This document shows positions 8,055-15,635 of a stretch of 25,872 nucleotides of DNA, in pieces. Source of the DNA: DATMXS01 sp035561355 (lineage in GTDB: Bacteria > Acidobacteriota > Terriglobia > Bryobacterales > Bryobacteraceae); the NCBI GenBank assembly GCA_035561355.1, contig DATMXS010000491.1, positions 1 to 25,872 of the forward strand, in the 5' to 3' direction. The stretch's first letter is position 1. Every line of letters starts with the position of its first letter. Made by a program: the position numbers and the translations under genes. Under the pieces are notes generated by a model. It was not told the DNA's origin. It ran no database searches and worked only from the letters and a program-made list of their open reading frames with translations.

Positions 8055-8746
8055 TGCGAATTCTTCTTACTGCACTGATTGCGTCCGCCGCGTGGGCCGG
8101 GCAGAATAAGCCCGCGGCTGCGCCCGTCCCGTTCGCGAACGAAACGCTGAGTTACACGATCAACTGGCCGAGTGGGTTGAGCCTTGGCGAGGGGCGCATG
8201 ACGGCCAACCGCTCCGGCGAGGAGTGGCGCTTCGGTTTGGCGCTTGACGCTTCCATCCCTGGCTTTACTCTAACCGACACGTTCGCGTCCCTTGCGGCCG
8301 GCGAGTTCTGCTCGCGCGAGTTTGTGAAGAAATCCACGCACGGCAAGCGCAAGACGGACGAGAAGACTACCTTTGAGCCGGATCGCCGCATCGCCACGCG
8401 CGAGACCACGGGCGGCGGCAAAAGCGAGATCAGCATCGAAGCCTGCCCGCGGGACGCGCTTGCGTTTCTCTATTACGTGCGGCGGGAACTCAGCCACGGC
8501 CGAGTACCGCCGCCGCAAACGGTGTACTATGGCGCGGCGTACCAGGTGCGGCTGGAGTACGGCGGCGCACAGGCGATCCGCGTGAACGACAAGCCGTACA
8601 CGGCCGACCGTATCATGACGACCTTCAAAGGGCCCGCGTCAAACTTCACCTTTGAAATGTTCTTCGCCCGTGACGCCGTGCGGACGCCGCTGGTCATCAA
8701 AGTGCCGCTGATGCTCGGCACGTTTTCGATGGAGTTGGCGCCCTGA
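8054..8746 (+). CDS. Exported DUF3108-like protein
   Basis: The 230-residue product starts with a signal peptide (MRILLTALIASAAWAG) and continues with a beta-rich sequence opening ANETLSYTINWPSGLSLGEGRM, which matches the start of the DUF3108 family. The biochemical role of that family is not established; members are exported. Its place here, one base overlapping the upstream glycosyltransferase and three bases before the glycosyltransferase-methyltransferase fusion, suggests it acts on the same polymer outside the cytoplasmic membrane, for example in export or surface placement. That role is inference from position only. Confidence 0.75.
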   Translation: MRILLTALIASAAWAGQNKPAAAPVPFANETLSYTINWPSGLSLGEGRMTANRSGEEWRFGLALDASIPGFTLTDTFASLAAGEFCSREFVKKSTHGKRKTDEKTTFEPDRRIATRETTGGGKSEISIEACPRDALAFLYYVRRELSHGRVPPPQTVYYGAAYQVRLEYGGAQAIRVNDKPYTADRIMTTFKGPASNFTFEMFFARDAVRTPLVIKVPLMLGTFSMELAP

Positions 8747-8749
8747 GCG

Positions 8750-10723
8750 ATGCGCGTCGCACTGTTCTCGCCGATGCCCCCTGCGAAAAGCGGCATCGCC
8801 GACTACTCGGCGGCGCTCGTCGGGGAATTGCGCCGGCTCACTGACCTCGAAGTTATCGCCGAGGCGCCCAAGGCGTTTGAGCCGGCTCGTTACAGCACGC
8901 TCGTCTACCAGGTTGGGAACAACCCGCATCACGCCTTCGTCTACGAGGCCGCGCTCCGATGGCCGGGAGTCGTGGTGCTGCACGAAGCGAACCTGCACCA
9001 TCTCATTACTGACCTGACGATTTGCAGGAATGACTGGGACGCTTACCTGCGCGAGTGCGAATACGAAGGTGGCGCCCGGGCTCTCGAATATGCCCGGCGT
9101 GTCAAAGCGCTCCAGGTGGGGCCAGATTACGACGGAGTCCCGATGCTGCGCCGCGTGCTCGAACGGGCGCGCGGGGTTGTCGTCCATAGCGGCCACATGC
9201 TGGAGCAGGCGCGGAAGGCCGGCTTCTCGGGACCGGTGGCGAAGATCCCGCACGGCGCGTGGATTGAAGACGGCGACCGTATGGGCTACCGCGAGCGCCT
9301 TGGACTGGACGCGAGCACGCCGCTCATCGGCATCTTTGGATTCCTTAAGCCGTACAAGCGCATCTCCGAGTCCCTGCGCGCGTTCCGCCGCCTGCTTCGG
9401 GTAGAGCCCCGCGCACGGATGATTCTCGTCGGCGAGCCGCACCCGGATTACCCCGTGCAGCAGATGATCTCCAATCTCGGGCTGGCCGGCGCGGTGCGGG
9501 TGCTCGGGTTCACGCCTATTCAGGATTTCACCGGCTACATCGCTGCGTGCGACGTCGTGCTCAATTTGCGATACCCCACTGTGGGGGAAAGCTCCGGCAC
9601 CCTGCTCCGTGCATTGGGCGCGGGCCGTCCCGCACTGGTTTCAGATGTCGGCTCCTTCTGCGATTTTCCCGACGATGTCTGCCTCAAAGTGCCAGTGGGA
9701 CCAGGCGAGGAGGACGTGATCTACGAGTACCTCAATGTCCTGGTCTCGAACCGCGAGGCGGCCGACGGCTTCGGAAAACGCGCGCGCGCGTATGTGGCGA
9801 GCGAGTGCAGTTGGGGGCTGGCGGCGCGGCGTTACGCGGATTTTCTGGATGCCGTCGCGCGCGGAACCGAGTGGCCCGAGCCGGCGCTGCCCGTGGTGGA
9901 CGCCGAGCCCGAGTTGCCTGCGACCGTCGGTGAGGTTCCGACTTCCGCGGTGCTCGACTGGGCGCCCGAGGACCCGCAGTTCCGTTCGTACGTCGATACG
10001 CACCTGGCGCGCCTCACGCGCACGCTCGAGATCACGCCCGCCGGCGGGCCGGAAGATCGCATTCTCGAGATGGGTTCGTATTTGCAGATCACTCCTTCGC
10101 TTCGAAATAGGCTCGGCTACGGCGAGGTCCGTGGCTGTTACTACGGAGAGGCTGGCATCGTCGAGCACCGGACGGCCACCGCGAACGACGGCTCGGTTTT
10201 CGAGTGCGACGTGGACCTGTTCGACGCGGAGAAGGACCGCTTTCCGTATCCCGACGGGCACTTCGCCACAGTGCTGTGCTGCGAACTCATTGAGCATCTC
10301 TTCGAAGACCCGATGCAGATGATGTCGGAGATCAACCGGATCCTCCGGCCGGGGGGCCACGTGGTGCTCACGACGCCGAACATCACGTCGCTCCGTGCCG
10401 TTGCAGCGATCTTGCATGGCTACCACCCCGGCTTTTTCCCCCAGTACATCCGCCCGAACCGCAAGGGCGAAGTGGACCCTCGGCACAACCGTGAATACGC
10501 GCCTCGAGAAATCCGGCAGTTGCTGGAGGACTCAGGGTTCGCGGTTATCCGCCTCGAAACCGGCGTGTTTCGCGACCAGCCGCGTCCGGAGCTGGCCTGG
10601 GTTCGCCGCCTGCTGGAGGCGTATCGGATGCCAGTCGAAATGCGCGATGACGGAATCTATACCGTCGGCCGCAAGGTCGGGCCCATCCGGGAGCGCTGGC
10701 CGGAGTGGCTGTATGCCGGTTAG
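8750..10723 (+). CDS. Fused glycosyltransferase (GT4-like) and SAM-dependent methyltransferase
   Basis: The 657-residue protein has two enzymatic parts. Residues 1 to about 370 form a GT-B glycosyltransferase (SPMPPAKSGIADYS at the N terminus; IFGFLKPYKRISESLRAF; GESSGTLLRALGAGRPALVSDVGSF around 279-303). A linker of about 50 residues leads to a class I methyltransferase (about 430-620) with ELIEHLFEDPMQMMSEINRI, then LRPGGHVVLTTPN, as in the Methyltransf_11 type. The SAM-binding glycine loop is degenerate: at 436-446 the sequence is RILEMGSYLQI instead of the usual GxGxG. A likely role is to add a sugar and methylate the glycan, perhaps as a chain-end cap. The stop lies three bases short of an in-frame run-on, and the last 11 bases overlap the permease gene. 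Confidence 0.85.
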   Translation: MRVALFSPMPPAKSGIADYSAALVGELRRLTDLEVIAEAPKAFEPARYSTLVYQVGNNPHHAFVYEAALRWPGVVVLHEANLHHLITDLTICRNDWDAYLRECEYEGGARALEYARRVKALQVGPDYDGVPMLRRVLERARGVVVHSGHMLEQARKAGFSGPVAKIPHGAWIEDGDRMGYRERLGLDASTPLIGIFGFLKPYKRISESLRAFRRLLRVEPRARMILVGEPHPDYPVQQMISNLGLAGAVRVLGFTPIQDFTGYIAACDVVLNLRYPTVGESSGTLLRALGAGRPALVSDVGSFCDFPDDVCLKVPVGPGEEDVIYEYLNVLVSNREAADGFGKRARAYVASECSWGLAARRYADFLDAVARGTEWPEPALPVVDAEPELPATVGEVPTSAVLDWAPEDPQFRSYVDTHLARLTRTLEITPAGGPEDRILEMGSYLQITPSLRNRLGYGEVRGCYYGEAGIVEHRTATANDGSVFECDVDLFDAEKDRFPYPDGHFATVLCCELIEHLFEDPMQMMSEINRILRPGGHVVLTTPNITSLRAVAAILHGYHPGFFPQYIRPNRKGEVDPRHNREYAPREIRQLLEDSGFAVIRLETGVFRDQPRPELAWVRRLLEAYRMPVEMRDDGIYTVGRKVGPIRERWPEWLYAG

Positions 10724-11864
10724 CATCCACGTTTCGAACGGCACGGCGGAGCCGTGGGATTCCGCTGTCACCGTCAGTTACCAGGTGTTTGATGCGGAAA
10801 CGGATCGCATCGTGATCGAAGGCCCGCGAACGCCGCTCCCGCGCACGCTCGCGCCCGGCGATTCGGCGGACATTGAATTGGACCTGCCGTCCGAGCCCGG
10901 CCGCTACCGCGTATTCGTTTCCGCCATGCGCGAGGGAATCTGTTGGTACTACGAGCGGGGCGTGCCCTTCCTCGTTGCGGAGATCGTGGACGGGAGGGTG
11001 GTGCGGCAGCAGGTGACGACCTTCGCGTCGGTGCGGCGGAAGCGCCGCCTCCGCAGTGTAGGGCGCGCGTTCGCGTACCCTCTCCGCTCCATTTGGGCGA
11101 ACCGCAGCCTGATCGGGTCCATGGTGCGGCGGGACATCCTCGGGCGTTACAGGGGTTCGTTCGGCGGCTTATTCTGGACGGTGCTGAACCCCGCCCTCCT
11201 GATGCTCACGTACTTCTTCGTGTTCGGCATCGTGTTGCGAGCCCGTTTCGCGGGAGACCCGAGCCGCGCCGGCTTTGCGCTGTACTTCCTGTGCGGCATG
11301 CTGCCGTGGCTGGCGTTCAGTGAAGCGGCCGGGCGTGCGCCCTGGGTGGTCATCGAGCACCGGAACTTCGTCAAGAAGCTCGTGTTCCCCATTGAGACGC
11401 TGCCCGTAAATCTCGCAATCGCGGGACTTGTCACCCAGGCGTTCGCGCTGCTGATCTTCTGCCTGTTCCTCCTCGCCAGCAGGGGAGCGGTGCCGCTCAC
11501 GGTGGCGTGGTTGCCGGTGATCCTGGTGCCCCAGGTGCTGTTCACGATGGGAGTCGCGTGGTTCCTGGCCGCCACCGGCGCTTACGTCCGCGATCTCGCG
11601 CAGGTGAACGGCTTCCTGCTGACTCTCTGGTTCTTCATCACGCCGATCTGCTATCCCGAGGAAGCGCTCCCGCCTGAGGCGCTAGGCGTGCTGTCGGCAA
11701 ATCCGATGTACGTGCTGGTCCGCGCTTACCGCGACATTTTCCTCGAAGGCCGCGCCCCCGCCTTCGATTCGCTCTGGAAGCTCTGGGTCGTGGCAATCGT
11801 CGTATTCATCGCCGGCTACGCCTGGTTCCACAAGCTGAAAAGCAGTTTCGCGGACGCGGTTTAG
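10713..11864 (+). CDS. Wzm-like ABC-2 polysaccharide export permease with N-terminal beta domain
   Basis: Residues about 135-383 are an ABC-2 permease of the Wzm/TagG/KpsM kind: RRDILGRYRGSF (139-150), FWTVLNPALLMLTYFFVFGI, then several further hydrophobic helices and the typical ending NPMYVLVRAYRDIFLEG. Such permeases export undecaprenyl-linked polysaccharide across the inner membrane with a Wzt ATPase. Unusually, residues 1 to about 95 form a separate beta-sandwich-like domain with PGRYRVFVSAMREGICWYYERG, which resembles the sugar-binding C-terminal domain seen on Wzt ATPases. The ATG at 10713 overlaps the previous gene by 11 bases; earlier in-frame starts lie inside that gene. No ATPase gene follows: the next gene is on the other strand. 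Confidence 0.85.
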   Translation: MPVSIHVSNGTAEPWDSAVTVSYQVFDAETDRIVIEGPRTPLPRTLAPGDSADIELDLPSEPGRYRVFVSAMREGICWYYERGVPFLVAEIVDGRVVRQQVTTFASVRRKRRLRSVGRAFAYPLRSIWANRSLIGSMVRRDILGRYRGSFGGLFWTVLNPALLMLTYFFVFGIVLRARFAGDPSRAGFALYFLCGMLPWLAFSEAAGRAPWVVIEHRNFVKKLVFPIETLPVNLAIAGLVTQAFALLIFCLFLLASRGAVPLTVAWLPVILVPQVLFTMGVAWFLAATGAYVRDLAQVNGFLLTLWFFITPICYPEEALPPEALGVLSANPMYVLVRAYRDIFLEGRAPAFDSLWKLWVVAIVVFIAGYAWFHKLKSSFADAV

Positions 11865-11875
11865 TCAGGTTCTCC

Positions 11876-13216
11876 TCACCGCGCGCTGGGTTGGCGCGAA
11901 TAGGCCCTCCTGAGCGGCGCGGGGCCGGTCGGTGGCGGCGCGGGTGGCGGCGGTTCTACCTCTTCGGGCGCGGGCTTCTTCGGGCGCGCGTTCAGCTTCT
12001 TGCCGATCAATTCCAACTTGGCCTTCTCGAATTTGGGGGTGCCCGGCTGCACGCCCACCGCCTTCACTTCATCGTCCGTCACCTCCTGGGCCATCGGTAA
12101 ATACTTCTGGAGGTAATTGCGAATGCGGTCCTGGACGACGCGGGCCTGGGTGCGCGCCAGGACGAAAAGAATCTCCTCTCCCGGAACCTTCGACAGCGCG
12201 TTGTACACGTGCGATGGGCGGTTGAGCTTGGGGGATTTGAGGTCGCGTTCCAGCTTCTTCGCGTGCGTGTCGAGCTTCTGCCACGCTTCGACCTCGGCTT
12301 TCCGCATCGCCGTGGTCTTCACCAATGCCGCCTTGTCCTTGGGCGTGAACTTTTCAGTGAGAAATGAGAGGAATAGCCCGAAGTTCTGCACCGGGAATTT
12401 CACACCGGCAGGCACCGCCTGCTGGGCCTTTTGGAGCCGCGCGAGTCCCGCGGTGTTCAGCTTGCCTCCGGTGAGGGCGGCGGAGAACACCCCTAATAGA
12501 TTCTCCTGCTCCAGGGCGTGCAGGACGTCCGTCGGATTGGGCTCGTCGGCGATCTGCCGCAATTCTTCGAACAGCCGGCGCGGCGGAATCTTCTCTTCGA
12601 GCTTCTCGGCGCGCACGTTGGCGTACTGCGATGCGGTCCTCTCCTCAATGGCGAAGGCGAGCCGGACGCGCAAGCGGACCAGCCGCAGGATTCGGCTGGG
12701 GTCGTCGTATAGCGCGTAGTTGTAGGCGGTGCGGAGTTCCTTCCGCTCGATATCTCCCAGACCGTTGGTGGGATCGATCAGCAACCCGCGGGAGGCCCGG
12801 TTCAGCGACAGCGCGATCGAGTTCACGGTGAAGTCGCGGTACCGGAGGTCCTCGTGAATTGTCGCCGGGCTCACCTCGGGCTTGGCCCCGGGCTTCGGGT
12901 ATCTCTCCCGCCGGGCCATGGCGATTTGAGCGGTGAGGCCGCCGGGAACCCGGAGTTCGAACGCGCCGCGGCCTTCGTCGTCCTCCGATATGGCGGCGTG
13001 CAGGCGGGAAGCGAGGGCCTTAGCCAGTTTGGCGGCCTCACCCTCGGTCGTAAAGTCGAGATCACGGATCGGAAAGCCGGCAAGCATGTCGCGCATCGCG
13101 CCGCCGGTCAAAAAGAGGCTCAGGTTCGCCTCTCCGGCAGCCGATTGCACCTCGGCCAAGACGCGGTTCTGGTCCGCGCTGAGGTGGCTTTCCAGCATGA
13201 ACATGTAGTCGCTCAT
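11876..13216 (-). CDS. CCA-adding enzyme / poly(A) polymerase family nucleotidyltransferase
   Basis: The 446-residue class II tRNA nucleotidyltransferase is predicted to build or repair the CCA end of tRNAs, or to polyadenylate RNA. It shows LTGGAMRDML (37-45), the catalytic DLD (52-54), RYRDFTVNSIA (123-133) and DDPSRILRLVRLRVRLAF, which starts the neck domain. The last 40 or so residues are a Pro/Lys-rich tail that does not look like part of the fold. The ATG at 13216 has TAAATA directly upstream and no Shine-Dalgarno; in-frame ATGs at 13204 and 13198 are possible starts. It follows the recombinase gene by 30 bases on the same strand and faces the permease gene across 11 bases. Confidence 0.85.
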   Translation of the reverse strand: MSDYMFMLESHLSADQNRVLAEVQSAAGEANLSLFLTGGAMRDMLAGFPIRDLDFTTEGEAAKLAKALASRLHAAISEDDEGRGAFELRVPGGLTAQIAMARRERYPKPGAKPEVSPATIHEDLRYRDFTVNSIALSLNRASRGLLIDPTNGLGDIERKELRTAYNYALYDDPSRILRLVRLRVRLAFAIEERTASQYANVRAEKLEEKIPPRRLFEELRQIADEPNPTDVLHALEQENLLGVFSAALTGGKLNTAGLARLQKAQQAVPAGVKFPVQNFGLFLSFLTEKFTPKDKAALVKTTAMRKAEVEAWQKLDTHAKKLERDLKSPKLNRPSHVYNALSKVPGEEILFVLARTQARVVQDRIRNYLQKYLPMAQEVTDDEVKAVGVQPGTPKFEKAKLELIGKKLNARPKKPAPEEVEPPPPAPPPTGPAPLRRAYSRQPSAR

Positions 13217-13246
13217 ATATTTAGGCCGCCCTGGGCAGCGTACAGC

Positions 13247-14146
13247 TCACGCACGCGGGTGGTGCTCGTCAAGCGTCTTGCGGAGCCGCGATCGCAAGAC
13301 GTGAGTGTAAATCTGGGTCGTAGTGATCTCGGCATGGCCGAGCATGGTTTGGACGCTGCGCAGGCCGGCTCCTCCCTCGAGCAGGTGCGTCGCAAAGCTG
13401 TGCCGCACTGTGTGGGGCGACAGCCGTTCGAAGATTCCTACGCGCTTCCCGTGGTTTCCGAGAAGTTTCCAGAAGCCCTGCCGCGTCATCTTGCCGCCGC
13501 GAGCCGTAACGAATAGGTACTTGCTCGCATGCTCTTTCAGAAGCGCGGGCCGGCCCAGGCGCCGGTATTCCGCCACTGCGTCAAGTGCCGCCTGGCCAAC
13601 TGGAACCATCCGCTGTTTGTTGCCCTTGCCCATGACACGGACCAGCCCGAAGCGATCGTCCAGGTCCGATAATTGCAGCGAGCACAGTTCGCTGACCCGT
13701 AGGCCCGCGGCATAGAGGATTTCCATCATGGCGCGGTCCCGCAGGCCTGCGGGTGTGGTGGCGTCGGGGGCATCAAGAAGACGATCAAGCTCTTTAATAC
13801 TCAGGTATTTAGGGAGATTCTGCCACTGGTGCGGCAGGCTGAGGAGGGCGGTGGGATCTTTGGAGATCCGGCCTTCGCGAAGTAGGAAACGGTAGAACCC
13901 CCGAACTGTCGTAAGGTGGCGTGCGACCGAGCGGCTGTCGAGTCCCGCTTGATAGAGGGCCTCCAAGTAGCCGCCCAGCGTCGCCGAGTCGGGGAAATTC
14001 CCGGGCGTCTGAGGGGGGCACAATAGCGCGAACCGCCGCAAATCGCGGCCATATGCTTGTAACGTATTGTCGGACAAACCCTTCTCGATGCGGCAGTGTT
14101 CCAGGAACATCTGGATTTCCGCCGAGAATTGCGCCGCGCCCGGCAT
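13247..14146 (-). CDS. Tyrosine recombinase, XerC/XerD type
   Basis: The 299-residue length is exactly that of XerC/XerD, which resolve chromosome dimers at dif. The N-terminal SAM-like DNA-binding domain (FLEHCRIEKGLSDNTLQAYGRDLRRF) is present and the full catalytic set is visible: R150 (AAGLRVSEL), K174, H245 and R248 (HTVRHSFATHLL), H271 (LGHAEI) and nucleophile Y280 (TQIYTHV). Which of XerC or XerD it is cannot be decided here. The ATG at 14146 is chosen over a longer open frame to 14569, because the longer part is antisense to another gene and the family begins at this point. TATCAT ends 7 bases upstream and there is no Shine-Dalgarno. No dif-like site was recognised. Confidence 0.92.
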   Translation of the reverse strand: MPGAAQFSAEIQMFLEHCRIEKGLSDNTLQAYGRDLRRFALLCPPQTPGNFPDSATLGGYLEALYQAGLDSRSVARHLTTVRGFYRFLLREGRISKDPTALLSLPHQWQNLPKYLSIKELDRLLDAPDATTPAGLRDRAMMEILYAAGLRVSELCSLQLSDLDDRFGLVRVMGKGNKQRMVPVGQAALDAVAEYRRLGRPALLKEHASKYLFVTARGGKMTRQGFWKLLGNHGKRVGIFERLSPHTVRHSFATHLLEGGAGLRSVQTMLGHAEITTTQIYTHVLRSRLRKTLDEHHPRA

Positions 14147-14153
14147 CGTGCCA

Positions 14154-14159
14154 ATGATA
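14154..14159 (-). promoter_or_regulatory. Putative -10 hexamer for the recombinase gene
   Basis: TATCAT on the minus strand ends 7 bases before the ATG at 14146, in an AT-rich patch that stands out in this GC-rich window. The spacing predicts a leaderless mRNA starting at the ATG. A weak -35-like TTCCAA lies about 18 bases further upstream. Confidence 0.45.
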
Positions 14160-14216
14160 CAATAATTCGGAAATTGTTTGGAAGAAAAGAGTTTCCCGTG
14201 CGAGTGAGGCGGAACC

Positions 14217-14690
14217 GTGCCGGCGTCCACGAATAAGAAAGTCCTCATTCGCCGCTTCGACCGGGAGCCCCTCACGGGTTTCGTGAATCCCCAGGCCTGG
14301 CAGCAACCCCAGGGCCTCGAAGTGTTGAGCCAATCCGGCAGCATTGCCGTAATTCCGTACGAGGACGTGAAGATCGCTTTCTTTGTCCGGGAGTTCAGTG
14401 AGGCGCCGGTCGCCGGCCGCATGTTCCAGACCCGGCCGAAGATGCAGGGTCTCTGGCTCCGGCTCCACTTCAAAGACGGGGAGGTGATGGACGGCCTCAT
14501 GCCGAACAACCTTCTGCAGGTGGAACCGTACGGCTTCACGTTCCTGCCCCCGAACGCCACGTCGAACAACCAGCGGGTGTTTGTGCCCCGCGCCGCCGTT
14601 ACCGAAGTGCTCGTGCTCGGTGTCGTCGGCGCCGCGTCGGCGAAGAAGGAGAAGCCACCGGCGAAGGAGCAGATCGGACTCTTCGACTAA
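14217..14690 (+). CDS. Conserved protein of unknown function (possibly DUF6982 family)
   Basis: The 157-residue soluble protein has no signal peptide or membrane segment. It begins NKKVLIRRFDREPLTGFVNP and has an internal PYEDVKIAFFVREF and LRLHFKDGEVMDGLMPNNLL. The beta-rich repeats recall a family I associate with Acidobacteriota (DUF6982), but that is from memory and uncertain. The final 15 residues are charged and end in GLFD. The start is a GTG at 14217 preceded by a good ribosome binding site (GAGGCGG at 14206-14212, four-base spacer). It is divergent from the recombinase gene across 70 bases and converges on the 2H phosphoesterase gene. Function unknown. Confidence 0.75.
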   Translation: MPASTNKKVLIRRFDREPLTGFVNPQAWQQPQGLEVLSQSGSIAVIPYEDVKIAFFVREFSEAPVAGRMFQTRPKMQGLWLRLHFKDGEVMDGLMPNNLLQVEPYGFTFLPPNATSNNQRVFVPRAAVTEVLVLGVVGAASAKKEKPPAKEQIGLFD

Positions 14691-14694
14691 GCGG

Positions 14695-14733
14695 CTCGGC
14701 GGCCGGTCGCTACGTGACCGGGACCGGGCCGAG
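14695..14733. terminator. GC-rich hairpin between convergent genes
   Basis: An inner 6-bp stem (CCGGTC at 14703-14708 with GACCGG at 14716-14721, 7-base loop) is flanked by an outer 6-bp stem (CTCGGC at 14695-14700 with GCCGAG at 14728-14733). It lies right after the stop of the gene ending at 14690 and covers the 3' end of the opposing gene. There is no T-run on either side, so intrinsic termination is uncertain. Confidence 0.35.
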
Positions 14734-15309
14734 GCGTACCTCCGCCAGATCCACCCAGCGGTTGTCCAGCGTGTTCTGCACGAAGGTGATTGTGTCCACG
14801 TCGAAGCTCCGCCGCCCGCTATACGCCGCCCATCGGGCCTGTGCTTCCTTGAAAACCGGCTGAACTTCGTCTGGGTGAAGGCCTTGCGCGAGCGTGATAT
14901 GCGGATGATAAGCGTAGGGCTCGCTATAACGCAGTGGACCTTCCCGGTTCAGTGCGTCGTGGATCTGCTCCAGTTCGCGTATCCCTGAGGCTAGTGCAGT
15001 ATAGATTACCCCGGTGTTCGGGAACAATTGGACCCCCGCCGTCGCGATCTCAAAAGCCGGATGGTCCTTCAGCTTGTCATAGATGTGCTCCCACGCCTGT
15101 TCGAATCCGGCGCTGATCGGGCGCGGAGGCAGAATGGTGACGTGTGCGCGTGGAATGCAGTCGGGAACCAGGTCGCGGCGAAGTTCGTCGAGAAATCTCG
15201 CGAGGTCGCCGGGAATGTACGCCACAAGGGCGAAGCTGTTGATGCGTTCCGTAGAAAGCCCGGAGCCGCAGGGCTCCGGAACACTCTGCGGGGTGTCGGA
15301 ATTCTCCAT
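14710..15309 (-). CDS. 2H phosphoesterase superfamily protein (2'-5' RNA ligase/LigT-like)
   Basis: The 199-residue product has the two HxTx motifs that define 2H phosphoesterases, HVTI (H56, T58) and HITL (H137, T139), about 80 residues apart as expected. Members hydrolyse 2',3'-cyclic phosphodiesters or join or cleave 2'-5' RNA linkages; the substrate here is not evident. About 20 residues precede the domain. The ATG at 15309 lies five bases after the upstream gene's stop; a TTG at 15318 overlapping that stop would add three residues. It is the last gene of a three-gene minus-strand group with an unknown protein and a patatin-like lipase. Confidence 0.85.
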   Translation of the reverse strand: MENSDTPQSVPEPCGSGLSTERINSFALVAYIPGDLARFLDELRRDLVPDCIPRAHVTILPPRPISAGFEQAWEHIYDKLKDHPAFEIATAGVQLFPNTGVIYTALASGIRELEQIHDALNREGPLRYSEPYAYHPHITLAQGLHPDEVQPVFKEAQARWAAYSGRRSFDVDTITFVQNTLDNRWVDLAEVRLGPVPVT

Positions 15310-15314
15310 ACAGT

Positions 15315-15629
15315 TCAAGAACTTTGAGGCGACGCGGCGGCCGGTTCGGGGGCAGGTTTTTGCTCGGGGATCACCCAGGCAGCCTCCTCAAAGCCCACAT
15401 ACTTGCAGACGCGCAAACTGCCAGTCTCGGATTCTAACAAATCGCCCACGCGGAGTGCCTGCTCTGACCCCTTCAGGCTCAACCATGCCTCATAGGGCGT
15501 CGTAGCCTCGACCTCCCCGGCGGATTCATAGTCCTTCGGTTTCACCGGACTGGCTCCGGAAGTGTGCGGCGCCCAGCGGAACTGCTGCTGCGCCGAATCC
15601 TTCAGGCGGTGGATCTTGAACACCGGCAT
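15315..15629 (-). CDS. Small conserved-looking protein of unknown function
   Basis: I do not recognise this 104-residue protein. It begins MPVFKIHRLKDSAQQQFRWAPHT, has a central beta-rich stretch (VEATTPYEAWLSLKGSEQALRVGDLLE, then LRVCKYVGFEEAAWVIPE) and ends in a Pro/Ala-rich tail. There is no signal peptide or membrane helix. The ATG at 15629 is preferred to one two codons earlier (15635) because a TAGAAT hexamer ends 8 bases upstream of it. It sits between the patatin-like gene, whose stop it nearly touches, and the 2H phosphoesterase gene, so the three are probably co-transcribed, possibly with an extra internal promoter. Confidence 0.7.
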   Translation of the reverse strand: MPVFKIHRLKDSAQQQFRWAPHTSGASPVKPKDYESAGEVEATTPYEAWLSLKGSEQALRVGDLLESETGSLRVCKYVGFEEAAWVIPEQKPAPEPAAASPQSS

Positions 15630-15635
15630 ACACAT

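Noticed and set aside
13247..14146. Mobile-element integrase
   Set aside because: Size, motif spacing and neighbours fit a housekeeping XerC/XerD; no attachment-site repeats, tRNA gene or phage genes are nearby.
14147..14569. Upstream extension of the recombinase frame
   Set aside because: The added 141 residues are antisense to the gene at 14217-14690 and do not match the recombinase family, whose members are about 300 residues as predicted from 14146.
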